Part shown: positions 7,986-15,593 of the stretch, piece by piece
Numbering within the stretch: the stretch's first letter is position 1
Layout of the letters: every line of letters begins with the position of its first letter
Virus record (IMG/VR): IMGVR_UViG_3300031521_000049
Span: 1-64,000 of that record
Length of the DNA: 64,000 nt
Source of the DNA: a virus
Reading direction: 5' to 3' (one strand)
Notes under the pieces: generated by a model
What the model was told of the DNA's origin: nothing
The model's database searches: none
What the model saw: the letters and a program-made list of their open reading frames with translations, nothing else
Position numbers and translations under genes: made by a program

Positions 7986-9211
7986 GCTCTTTAGGAACGT
8001 GCGCCTTAAACACTTGCGCTTTTAAATCTCAATATTATATAGGTATATGGCAAGATGCTTTACCTTTTACTTATGAGGCTGGAGCAACAGTTTATATAAC
8101 GGCATCTATGGTTGCATCAATACCAATGGGAACAAAAGTTCTTTTGTATTGTAGCGAAGATTCTATAACTTGGACTCAAATTAATTTAAATCAAGTAACT
8201 TATGTTACTTTTACTAGTAGTTTTTCTGGATCGTCTCTGTTATATGTTAAGCTTGAATTATATTCGTATAATTCATTAGCATCTCCAATTATTACTTCTT
8301 TAAATATATTTATCCATCAAGAAACATCTTTATATACTATAGCAATACAGGTTTTATCTGATGGCCTTACAAGTAGAAATGTATCTTGGAATGTTGATAC
8401 TGAGTTGCAAAAATATAAAATACCGTATGCTTGGTTAAAAACAATGACCCATAGAAAAGCATTAGCTCAAATATCAGAAGCTGCTGGAGGAGTCGCATAT
8501 CAAGATAGAAATGGAATTATAAGAATAGAAGCTGGAAATTATATAGAAAGAAAAGAAGGAGGAGTTGCGGTTGATACGATAAATGAAGATAGAATATTTG
8601 AAATGAGCTCTCCTGTTGCAGCAGCAGCAAATAAAGTTCAAATAACAACTCTTCCTTATGTAGCTCAATCTAATCAAGTGATATGGACTTTAAGCGGAAC
8701 AAATACTTTAGTTGCAGGAGAACAAAAAACATATAATGTAAATTATTCGGATTGGGAAGCTGTTATTGATGCAACAGCATCTTTAACTGGAACAGGAGCA
8801 TCAATAATAGCTAGTGTCTATAGATTTGGAGGAGCTGATATTACTATTTCTGCTTCTGTCAATGTAACTATAACATTAAATATTTCTGGCAAACCATTAA
8901 AAATAGTTGGAAGTCAAGTCGTAACAGAAACAGATGGTGATAGTATAAGGAGATATGGAATAAAAATATTATCAATAAATGAAAATAATTTAATTCAATC
9001 AACAGAAATATCCGAAGCAATTGCAGAAGATATAATAAATATAACAAAAAATCCAAACAGAAATATAGAAATTTTATGGAGAGGAGACCCAACAGACGAA
9101 CTTGGAGACATTGTTAAAGTTATTGATAACAACGCAGTAATAGTTTCGCAAGAATTTGAATTGAGTGGAAACGGGTTTAACACAAAAACAAAATTAAGGA
9201 GGCTAGGATAA
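7982..9211 (+). CDS. Tail-tip / baseplate protein, C-terminal part
   Basis: 409 residues from the ATG at 7982 (ATGA overlap with the previous stop). An upstream in-frame ATG at 7919 exists but lacks a ribosome site. Residues around 150-200 (WLKTMTHRKALAQISEAAGG followed by YQDRNGIIRIE) and the C-terminal GDIVKVIDNN region match the C-terminal half of tail-tip proteins. Its N-terminus is a beta-sandwich-like insert. Together with the previous gene it would make the full-length tip protein. Confidence 0.6.
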   Translation: MSSLGTCALNTCAFKSQYYIGIWQDALPFTYEAGATVYITASMVASIPMGTKVLLYCSEDSITWTQINLNQVTYVTFTSSFSGSSLLYVKLELYSYNSLASPIITSLNIFIHQETSLYTIAIQVLSDGLTSRNVSWNVDTELQKYKIPYAWLKTMTHRKALAQISEAAGGVAYQDRNGIIRIEAGNYIERKEGGVAVDTINEDRIFEMSSPVAAAANKVQITTLPYVAQSNQVIWTLSGTNTLVAGEQKTYNVNYSDWEAVIDATASLTGTGASIIASVYRFGGADITISASVNVTITLNISGKPLKIVGSQVVTETDGDSIRRYGIKILSINENNLIQSTEISEAIAEDIINITKNPNRNIEILWRGDPTDELGDIVKVIDNNAVIVSQEFELSGNGFNTKTKLRRLG

Positions 9212-9212
9212 T

Positions 9213-9758
9213 ATGGCTCGAATATGGATAACGCCGGAACTTGGATGGAACGATAAGGACGCGCCTGTAGGTTCTGATTTTGTAAGATTAGAAAGTAATG
9301 ATCTTTGTAATCATGAATTAATATCAGAAGAATCTACAACAAGAGGAAATACAGATACTGCTTTACAGAATAGTATAAATTCGATAAACAACACAACAGG
9401 AAATGGAAGTGGACAGAGACCATTAAGTAATGGTGTTGTAAATACAAATTTTAATGCAGATATGGTTGACGGATATCATGTTGGTCACAATCCTGATCAA
9501 ATTCCAGTTAGTGATGGAAATATTAATGCTAATCTTAGCGCCTCTTATGCTGAAAATGCAAGAATTGCTGTTTTTGCAGATGAATCGGAAACCTCAAGAA
9601 GAACAGACAGAGTGAATATGTGGATATATCCACATATTTTTCCTGGTGGGTATGCTATGGTGTCATATGGATCGGGAGCATTTACTATTTCAGAGCTACC
9701 TTCAGGTCAAGTCCCGGTTGGTTATGTATATATCGCACTTGTTGATATGTTTTCATAA
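9213..9758 (+). CDS. Probable tail fibre / receptor-binding-associated protein
   Basis: 181 residues, one base after the tip gene. The motif NADMVDGYHVGHNPDQIPVS resembles the 'fnA..lgG....yl' repeats of tail fibre shafts, followed by a beta-rich C-terminal end (GQVPVGYVYIALVDMF). Located among tip and fibre genes. Exact role not determinable; low-complexity Ser/Asn-rich linkers support a fibre. Confidence 0.5.
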   Translation: MARIWITPELGWNDKDAPVGSDFVRLESNDLCNHELISEESTTRGNTDTALQNSINSINNTTGNGSGQRPLSNGVVNTNFNADMVDGYHVGHNPDQIPVSDGNINANLSASYAENARIAVFADESETSRRTDRVNMWIYPHIFPGGYAMVSYGSGAFTISELPSGQVPVGYVYIALVDMFS

Positions 9759-9795
9759 TAATTTTATAAATATAAATAATTAAAGGAGAAAACAA

Positions 9796-10755
9796 ATGAG
9801 ATACAATTTTTTAGCGGCTGGTTATTCTATAGTTGATGAATTACTTAATAGAGCAAGTTCTACATCATTAAGAATTGGACACGATTTAATAAAAGCGAGT
9901 GCATTTGAAATATGGACTGGAGTAGGAAAGACTGGAACAAAACTTACACTTACGACAGATTATACTTTAACTGATTTGGATGCAGATGCAACAACAGATG
10001 TAGGAACAAATATTTATACTAAAGTTTCTATTGTAAATGGTGCTTATCTTAACACAAATTTATATCTGACTTATACAACTGTTGGAGATTTAGATAGTAT
10101 TGAAAATATTATGGAAATATCTAATGGCATAACTGTAGTTACTGGCAACTATACTATACTTGGAACAGATAAAAAAATAGTTGTTAATACGGCAAGCGCA
10201 ATTAGTTTGACTATTACGGAAGGTCTTTCTTTGTATAAAGACATAGAAATACAAAGAATAGTAGCATCAACAAATGCCATTACTTTGTTGCGTTCTGGGT
10301 CTGAAACAATTGATGGGGCGACGAGTTTTATAACTCATGGAGCATTAACGGCATCAACACTAAATCCAGAAGTTGTGCGAATAACAAAAACAAGTTCAAC
10401 GACATGGAAATGGGTTGCAGGAGTTGTCATGGCAAATATTGGTACAGGAATAACAAGAAAAAATCCAAGCGGATTTCATGTTGCGTATTATACAGGAACA
10501 ACTCCAGCAACAGCAGGAACAGCTATAAATTTTGATACGGGAATAGCACAAGCAAAAGTGGTAGATATTCAAGGATCATATATAACTGGCCCCGGTGTAT
10601 TGATTCCGTTTTACTATTTGGATGAAGCGTTATCAAGAACATATAAAGTTAATGGTTTCGTAACTAATATTGGATATTATTATTTGTACGCCGACACTTC
10701 TTGTACAGTTGGATTGAGCAGGCCGTTTAAATGTAATATACGATATATAGATTAG
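9796..10755 (+). CDS. Tail fibre or tail-spike-like structural protein
   Basis: 319 residues with good AAGGAG. The N-terminal part has an IWTGVGKTGTKLTLTTDYTL segment, and the middle has VNTASAISLTITEGLSLYKD, a pattern found in phage proteins with repeated beta strands ('..as.itltlp'). The predicted product is all-beta with Thr/Ser-rich strands and no signal peptide. It ends the tail block before the membrane-protein genes. A fibre role is an inference from fold style and place. Confidence 0.45.
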   Translation: MRYNFLAAGYSIVDELLNRASSTSLRIGHDLIKASAFEIWTGVGKTGTKLTLTTDYTLTDLDADATTDVGTNIYTKVSIVNGAYLNTNLYLTYTTVGDLDSIENIMEISNGITVVTGNYTILGTDKKIVVNTASAISLTITEGLSLYKDIEIQRIVASTNAITLLRSGSETIDGATSFITHGALTASTLNPEVVRITKTSSTTWKWVAGVVMANIGTGITRKNPSGFHVAYYTGTTPATAGTAINFDTGIAQAKVVDIQGSYITGPGVLIPFYYLDEALSRTYKVNGFVTNIGYYYLYADTSCTVGLSRPFKCNIRYID

Positions 10756-10764
10756 GAATGATAA

Positions 10765-11109
10765 ATGAAAATATTAGAATTTATTAAAAGCATAAGTCCT
10801 GAAATCGCAACAGCAATTATAATAGCATTTATTTTTTGGTTTTCAAATGAAGTTAAAAAATTCATGAAACTTATTAACACAATTACATCAATGGCGAATG
10901 ACATCAAAGAAATAAGAGGATTGATGCCTCATGTTTTTAAAAGGCTCGATGCTCAAGATTATTCGACAAAAGAATTATTTTCAGCTCTTAAAAACCAAAG
11001 AGTTAATGGAGAAGCGGAAGCTGCTATAAAATTAATGAATGAAGCAAAAAACGAATCTGATTGTTTTATGAGTAATCTTCTTTTTGAAGATAGGAGAAAA
11101 GCAAAATGA
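10765..11109 (+). CDS. Small membrane protein of the lysis region
   Basis: 114 residues with one hydrophobic segment near the N-terminus (ATAIIIAFIFWF) followed by a charged helical domain (NDIKEIRGLMPHVFKRLDAQ). One membrane segment plus a soluble helical tail suits a holin-like or accessory lysis protein. It overlaps the next gene by 4 nt and opens the block 10765-12476, whose other genes are also membrane or wall related. Function not proven. Confidence 0.45.
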   Translation: MKILEFIKSISPEIATAIIIAFIFWFSNEVKKFMKLINTITSMANDIKEIRGLMPHVFKRLDAQDYSTKELFSALKNQRVNGEAEAAIKLMNEAKNESDCFMSNLLFEDRRKAK

Positions 11110-11603
11110 AAATAACATGGAATAGAGACAAAGAAGATTTAGAATTTGGTGGCATTCATTTTAAAGTTTGGTGTCATGTAAGAAATGAAATCGATCCTTT
11201 GTATGTCCGCAAGCTTCATGATCCGAAAGAAGTTGTTTATGCAATAGTAAATAGCATTCAAACCGACAAACCATATATGCCAAGAAAATTTCCAAAAGGA
11301 ACATTTGAAATATATGCTGTTGAAGAAGTTTCTACCGATCCAAAACAAAAAGACTTCTGGCCTATAAAAATAAAAACCAATGCCGATCATGATGTTGAGC
11401 TTTGGGATTTAGATCCAATTACAAAAGGGTACGAAAAAGGAACAGGAATATTCATTAAAGATGGATGCTTATGGATTCATTTTTCTTGGTCAGGAACTAC
11501 ACTTGGGTGTGGTCGAGTAGAGACCGAAAAACAAGTTCGTAAATTAGGAAAAATGATTCAAGACGCTTTGTCTAAAGGAAAGGTATATTTGGAGGTTATA
11601 TGA
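11106..11603 (+). CDS. YkuD / DUF5675-like protein, possible peptidoglycan-active
   Basis: 165 residues without signal peptide. The middle has KFPKGTFEIYAVEE, and the C-terminal part has LWIHFSWSGTTLGCGRVET. The spacing of IH to a Gly-Cys pair resembles the His/Cys active site of L,D-transpeptidase-fold proteins (YkuD, DUF5675), found in phage lysis cassettes. It is flanked on both sides by membrane protein genes with 4-nt overlaps. The usual S.GC motif is only approximate, so catalytic activity is uncertain. Confidence 0.4.
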   Translation: MKITWNRDKEDLEFGGIHFKVWCHVRNEIDPLYVRKLHDPKEVVYAIVNSIQTDKPYMPRKFPKGTFEIYAVEEVSTDPKQKDFWPIKIKTNADHDVELWDLDPITKGYEKGTGIFIKDGCLWIHFSWSGTTLGCGRVETEKQVRKLGKMIQDALSKGKVYLEVI

Positions 11604-11941
11604 AAAAAGCATGGAAAAAGATTTTTGATTTTGCCGATGATGTCTTAGCTTATATTTTAACATTAGTTTGCATAATGTTTTCAAATGTAGTTCCTATGAT
11701 TGGAGGAACTGATCCAATAATTATAGATGTTAGTATTGCAAGAATTGTAGGTTCTGCACTTGTTGCTTTGCTTTTAACTTTATGGCAAGAATATAATCGA
11801 CCTGATGAAACTGGCGATAAAGTAAAATCAAAAGAAGGTAAAAAGAAAAGGTTTTTGCAACGAATGATAAATGCTATGATTTTTGGTCTTGGTGCATCAG
11901 AAATAATGAACAAGATTTTATCAACAGTAACTATAGGATAA
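11600..11941 (+). CDS. Holin-like membrane protein
   Basis: 113 residues with two clear hydrophobic segments (LAYILTLVCIMFSNVVPMIG; IARIVGSALVALLLTLW), a charged Lys/Glu-rich loop and a third amphipathic helix (RMINAMIFGLGASEIMNKIL). Size, topology and position next to spanin-like genes make it the best holin candidate. It overlaps the upstream gene by 4 nt. Holins form the inner-membrane holes that time lysis. Confidence 0.5.
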   Translation: MKKAWKKIFDFADDVLAYILTLVCIMFSNVVPMIGGTDPIIIDVSIARIVGSALVALLLTLWQEYNRPDETGDKVKSKEGKKKRFLQRMINAMIFGLGASEIMNKILSTVTIG

Positions 11942-11947
11942 GGTAAA

Positions 11948-12388
11948 ATGAATGAAACAATTAGAAAGATTATTATTTGTATTGTTGTTTGTATCACTTG
12001 TTTTTCAACAGGGTTTATTTTGTCAAACCGTATCTCCGAAGCAGGATATAATAAATCAATTATCGGATTGTCAAAATCGATTGCTGACAGTAAAGTTATC
12101 AATGACAACCTTACAAGAACAAATAAGGAACTTGGAAAACTTAATATTCAATTTGAAACTAGAATTGGAGAACTCGAACAACGAATCTCAGAAGATAGTA
12201 GCAGATTTACAAAACTCCAACAGCAACTATCAGATTCAAATAAAAGAAATCAAGAACTTATTAATGGAATCTCAATTGCTATTGGAACAATCGAAAACGG
12301 ACTTGGCGAATCAGGAGATATTATCCAAGAAGTTATCGGACGCATTGACAAAATTAAACTCCTCATACAACAGCTTAAAAGTAATTAA
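11948..12388 (+). CDS. i-spanin-like protein (membrane anchor plus coiled coil)
   Basis: 146 residues: N-terminal membrane segment (IIICIVVCITCFSTGFIL) and a long coiled coil (about residues 45-110 with Leu/Ile heptads), the layout of Rz-type inner-membrane spanins. Its start (ATGAATGA) lies only 4 nt before the start of a second, longer gene in the +1 frame, and almost its whole length overlaps that gene. Third codon positions are mostly A or T, as in other genes of the window, so this frame has the more typical codon profile. Both share one weak AAGG ribosome site. Confidence 0.5.
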   Translation: MNETIRKIIICIVVCITCFSTGFILSNRISEAGYNKSIIGLSKSIADSKVINDNLTRTNKELGKLNIQFETRIGELEQRISEDSSRFTKLQQQLSDSNKRNQELINGISIAIGTIENGLGESGDIIQEVIGRIDKIKLLIQQLKSN

Positions 12389-12476
12389 TAAAATTTTGAT
12401 TGTAGTTGGTGGTTGTTTAGGTGGATATATTTTAGTTGATAAAGGAATTATAGAAAATAAATTTGGTTGGTTTTAA
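11952..12476 (+). CDS. Overlapping exported coiled-coil protein (second spanin-like frame)
   Basis: 174 residues in the +1 frame relative to the gene starting at 11948. It has an N-terminal signal-like segment (LLFVLLFVSLVFQQGLFCQ), long coiled coils from about residue 35 to 140, and a C-terminal membrane segment (ILIVVGGCLGGYILV). The last 88 nt are unique to this frame and end exactly where the convergent transglycosylase gene ends. Exported coiled coil plus C-terminal anchor is common in small phage lysis-region proteins. The overlap resembles nested Rz/Rz1 genes but is much longer. Confidence 0.5.
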   Translation: MKQLERLLFVLLFVSLVFQQGLFCQTVSPKQDIINQLSDCQNRLLTVKLSMTTLQEQIRNLENLIFNLKLELENSNNESQKIVADLQNSNSNYQIQIKEIKNLLMESQLLLEQSKTDLANQEILSKKLSDALTKLNSSYNSLKVINKILIVVGGCLGGYILVDKGIIENKFGWF

Positions 12477-13019
12477 TTATTTCATAAGAGTAGAATAATC
12501 AAAAGGTTTGGCGGTTATTCTGCTCAATATGTTTTGGGCGTAAATTCTTGAACTTAATTTTATATCTGAATATTTAGTTGTTCGATCAATATTTCCTGGA
12601 CCCCAATTATAAGCGCAAAATGCCTCTTTCCAGTTTCCGTATTTCTTATGTAAAAACAAAACATAATTAAAACCAACTATACAATTCTTTTCTAAATCAA
12701 ACCTATTATAATTTTTATATCCTCCAGGAAGATATCTATCTGCTAATTCTTTTTCACAAGATTCATTTATTTGTACTATTCCAAAAGAACAAAAATTATC
12801 TGTATTATTTTTACCGACAGCAAACGTATATGCTCTTGATTCTTCCCACGCAATTGATGCGCCCATACCTTTCGGTAAACCCTGCTTTATACCGATTAAA
12901 TCAGCTGTTTTAAGGTTCTCAAGGCGCTCTTTGATAGTTATAGAAGGATACGCGTTGACATTCAATAAAACGACCATAGAGTAAGTAAATATGAGCAAAA
13001 CAGCCTTATTTTTTAACAC
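12477..13019 (-). CDS. Secreted lytic transglycosylase (endolysin candidate)
   Basis: 180 residues with a signal peptide (AVLLIFTYSMVVLLNVNAYP). The SLT/lysozyme-like domain is visible: catalytic Glu in ASIAWEESRAY, then SFGIVQINESC in place of the family's 'G.~Q~', and FCAYNWGPGNI for 'AYNaG.g.v'. It cleaves peptidoglycan glycan strands in the periplasm. Although lytic, it is the last gene of the leftward replication region and meets the spanin-like gene tail to tail with no spacer. It overlaps the NinG-like gene by 14 nt. Confidence 0.75.
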   Translation of the reverse strand: MLKNKAVLLIFTYSMVVLLNVNAYPSITIKERLENLKTADLIGIKQGLPKGMGASIAWEESRAYTFAVGKNNTDNFCSFGIVQINESCEKELADRYLPGGYKNYNRFDLEKNCIVGFNYVLFLHKKYGNWKEAFCAYNWGPGNIDRTTKYSDIKLSSRIYAQNILSRITAKPFDYSTLMK

Positions 13020-13416
13020 TCTTACTCCTTAATTTAGCTAGTTTTAACTCATATTTATGTGTCAATCGAATAATATCATCTCTTGTATATTCGATCTTTG
13101 TATTAGCATCTTTTGATAAATTCCTCATAAATTCTAAACTATGATGCTCAAACATCCATAAAGCATATTCAGGTTCTTTCCCATGATGATGTTTAAAATG
13201 AACTGCATTGCCTTTATGATTTGCCATTGCATGAGCATTTCTTTCATCCCACCTTAAATACGGATTGCCTTTCTTTTCATAATAATGAGAACATTGAAGC
13301 CCGACCGCGTCGCCAGTTAAAATACATTTTTTATCTTTTTCTTTTATATAAGTATTAAATAATTTATCGAGCTTTCCTCTTAGGCTTTTTATACTCGCGG
13401 TCCTTTTCTTTTTCAA
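13006..13416 (-). CDS. NinG/Rap-like recombination endonuclease
   Basis: 136 residues starting at TTG (GAGG nine bases upstream). The central stretch with LQCSHYYEKKGNPYLRWDER, NAHAMANHKGNAVHF and HHHGKEPEYALWM is the hallmark of phage lambda NinG family proteins, which act on recombination intermediates (Holliday-junction-type). Conserved Cys and His suggest a metal-binding HNH-like core. It lies just downstream of recA, consistent with a recombination role. Confidence 0.75.
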   Translation of the reverse strand: MKKKRTASIKSLRGKLDKLFNTYIKEKDKKCILTGDAVGLQCSHYYEKKGNPYLRWDERNAHAMANHKGNAVHFKHHHGKEPEYALWMFEHHSLEFMRNLSKDANTKIEYTRDDIIRLTHKYELKLAKLRSKSVKK

Positions 13417-13597
13417 TTCTTGATTCCTCTCTTAATAACAAAATCTTTTTACATTTTTTAGCACTCTCAAGAAGTTCAATTTGTTCAGGATCTTCTGATC
13501 TTTCAACAACTAATTTTGCAATCAAATCTTCAACTGCTAATATTACTGTATCCCAATCATATAGATCAAGTTTCTTTTTGTCATATTCTCTTTTCAT
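13364..13597 (-). CDS. Small charged helical protein
   Basis: 77 residues, highly charged (Lys/Glu/Asp about half), predicted all-helical with a strongly basic C-terminus (EYKKPKRKAR). It overlaps the NinG-like gene by 53 nt and the upstream gene by 4 nt (ATGA). No family recognised. Position between recA and ninG suggests a recombination accessory or simply a filler gene. Confidence 0.5.
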   Translation of the reverse strand: MKREYDKKKLDLYDWDTVILAVEDLIAKLVVERSEDPEQIELLESAKKCKKILLLREESRIEKEKDREYKKPKRKAR

Positions 13598-13848
13598 TTA
13601 TTGCCTTTTATTATTTCTGTATTAATAAGCTCAAGACTCATTGCAATAAAATAATTAAAAATAGCATCACTATAATTTTTCTTTATAATTTGAATACAAG
13701 AAATCATAGACATATTTTCTTTTTTCATAAAATTATAATCGCACCATACATTATAAATATCTTTTAAATCAATATTAAATTCATTTCTAATACTTACTGA
13801 TATTTTGGTGGCCTGTTGCTTGCTATACTTTTTTCTATCATCTCCCAT
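13594..13848 (-). CDS. Small hypothetical protein downstream of recA
   Basis: 84 residues with alternating charged and hydrophobic helices (DIYNVWCDYNFMKKENMSMI). It starts inside the recA C-terminal coding sequence (55-nt overlap, different frame) and couples to the next gene by a 4-nt overlap. No recognised motif. Confidence 0.45.
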   Translation of the reverse strand: MGDDRKKYSKQQATKISVSIRNEFNIDLKDIYNVWCDYNFMKKENMSMISCIQIIKKNYSDAIFNYFIAMSLELINTEIIKGNK

Positions 13849-15047
13849 TTTTCTACCGTCCTTTGTGTTAATTCTTTTTGTAGGCTGTTAGTTTCTATAT
13901 AAGCAACAAGGTCATCCCTTTTCATCTTACTTGAAAATTGCATATTGAGTTTCTTCAATAATGCTTTTTGTTTATCTTCATTAATCCATTCCATAAACTC
14001 ATCATGCTTTATTTTAGGAAAAACATTCTTTCTATAATATACTTCTTTTTTGTTTTCTTGTAAAAACTCTTTTATATCTGTTATTGAAACATCAGTCGCT
14101 TCACTCCAACAAGCAAGTTTTTCTTTCTGTAATTGTCCTGAAGGTGTTCTAAGATCAAAAAGAAAATCGATGTTCGTAGAAATGTTATCAAGTCCATAAT
14201 CAAAGTAAATAGTCAAATATCCTTCTCGATATGGGCGAGGTGTTTTTGATTTATTGTTCTTTGCTTTTACTGTAACGCCAACAGCTCGATCTTTTCTTTT
14301 TATTTTGTTAATATTAGCAAGCCAAAGTACTGTATGACAATAAAAATCAAGCGCTTTTCCTCCAGCTCTTGTATATTTTTCAAAACTCATTGGATCTATA
14401 TTAGTACGAACCTGTGAAATAATAATAAGTAATCCATTTTTATTTTCAATAACATCTGCAAGTTGAGGAAAGAAAGTATCAGATAAATACTTTGCTTTTC
14501 CCATTTTATAAGAGCCTTTTTCTTTTTCGTCTTTTTTACTTACAAATGTTTTATATTGTTCATCAGCAAGCAACTTCATTTGTTTAGATGACAATCCATC
14601 CATAGAATCGATTACATATATTCCAAATTCATCATCTTCAAGACTTTCAAAGAATTTACGGACATTACAATAAGCAGATTCTACAGTATCGGATTTTACT
14701 CGATCATTTTTATCAATAGGCATAATTTCAAAACCATACAATCTTTTTGTATCGAAAGAAAATCCAGATTCAGAATCATCATAAATCCATTTTAATTTAT
14801 TTTTATATAGTTGTTTTGCCGCTGCTATTACTTCGAGCGCAAGGAATGTCTTGCCTGAACTTTTGTCGCCAACAAAATTAACAATACGGCCAATAGGAAA
14901 ACCTTTTGATTCGCCTCCTCCAACTAATTCATCAAGTAAATCAGATCCAGTTGGAAAACTATTTGGGTTTATCTTTTTCTTTTTTGGGTTTAAGATTGCT
15001 TTTTCTATGTTCTCTAAAGATTTTTTTGATATCTTCTTTCCTTGCAT
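13794..15047 (-). CDS. recA: RecA-family recombinase
   Basis: 417 residues from the ATG at 15047, chosen because GGGAG lies ten bases upstream; a longer reading from 15083 lacks a ribosome site. Walker A GDKSSGKT is at about residues 60-67, after the typical FPTGSDLLDELVGGG and FPIGRIVNFVG lead-in. Walker B-like IYVIDSMDGLSS follows, then the L1-like region and the LLIIISQVRTNID strand. The C-terminal domain (about 310-417) is longer than bacterial RecA and basic. It promotes strand exchange with the SSB and UvsY-like proteins encoded upstream, and overlaps the preceding gene by 89 nt. Confidence 0.85.
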   Translation of the reverse strand: MQGKKISKKSLENIEKAILNPKKKKINPNSFPTGSDLLDELVGGGESKGFPIGRIVNFVGDKSSGKTFLALEVIAAAKQLYKNKLKWIYDDSESGFSFDTKRLYGFEIMPIDKNDRVKSDTVESAYCNVRKFFESLEDDEFGIYVIDSMDGLSSKQMKLLADEQYKTFVSKKDEKEKGSYKMGKAKYLSDTFFPQLADVIENKNGLLIIISQVRTNIDPMSFEKYTRAGGKALDFYCHTVLWLANINKIKRKDRAVGVTVKAKNNKSKTPRPYREGYLTIYFDYGLDNISTNIDFLFDLRTPSGQLQKEKLACWSEATDVSITDIKEFLQENKKEVYYRKNVFPKIKHDEFMEWINEDKQKALLKKLNMQFSSKMKRDDLVAYIETNSLQKELTQRTVEKWEMIEKSIASNRPPKYQ

Positions 15048-15393
15048 ATCGTTTTTTCTCCCTTCCGTAAATTCTGAATTCAATATTGCTGTTATTTAAA
15101 ACCCTATAATATTCACTTTCATTTTTTGCTAGTTTACTCATTGATGAAACTGCAATAAAACCCCAAGGAACTCTTTCTCGACTATCTAATATATGAATTA
15201 ACAAATGCTCTTTATCAATTATAATGTGATTCTTTTGGGTTTTAATTACCCAACCTTCTTTCTTTCCAATATATATTAAACCTTGTTTCGTTATTTTATA
15301 TTTATTTTCATTACAAAAGGCAAGAGCCTCGTTGATAGAGATATATGAATTATCTCCGAGGCTCTTGCCAAAACTATTTTTAAATAATCCCAC
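14959..15393 (-). CDS. Putative DNA-binding protein upstream of recA
   Basis: 144 residues starting with GTG (AAAGGAAAG upstream). The N-terminal half (SINEALAFCNENKYKITKQG followed by LIYIGKKEGW) looks like a helix-turn-helix, and the C-terminus is very basic (KRYARKEDIKKIFREHRKSN). It overlaps the recA start by 89 nt, so the two are coupled. A regulatory or recombination-accessory role is possible; no family recognised. Confidence 0.45.
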   Translation of the reverse strand: MGLFKNSFGKSLGDNSYISINEALAFCNENKYKITKQGLIYIGKKEGWVIKTQKNHIIIDKEHLLIHILDSRERVPWGFIAVSSMSKLAKNESEYYRVLNNSNIEFRIYGREKKRYARKEDIKKIFREHRKSNLKPKKEKDKPK

Positions 15394-15410
15394 TCAACTT
15401 TCCTTTTACT

Positions 15411-15593
15411 TTACGCCTGATGCTTCCGATAGGCTATAGTTGCTTTATCAAGAGCTTGCAATACTTCAGATGGATTTTGTCCTTCTGAAACAGTAGCAAC
15501 AAATTCAATGTCTTCGGTTTCATAATTACCTAAATTGAATTTGCGCCTGAACGTAACTTCTTTAATATGAATTTGCGCCTATTTAATTGCCAT
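15411..15593 (-). pseudogene. Small gene interrupted by an in-frame TAG at codon 5
   Basis: Reading from the ATG at 15593 (TAAATG after the SSB stop) gives MAIK, a TAG at 15581-15579, then AQIHIKEVTFRRKFNLGNYE and a further 36 residues to TAA at 15411. The post-stop part is protein-like. A 13-bp direct repeat (TGAATTTGCGCCT at 15536-15548 and 15568-15580) spans the stop, suggesting a local duplication that introduced it. Without 21 nt the gene would read MAIKEVTFRRK. Options: pseudogene, readthrough, or restart at the ATT at 15566. Confidence 0.4.
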
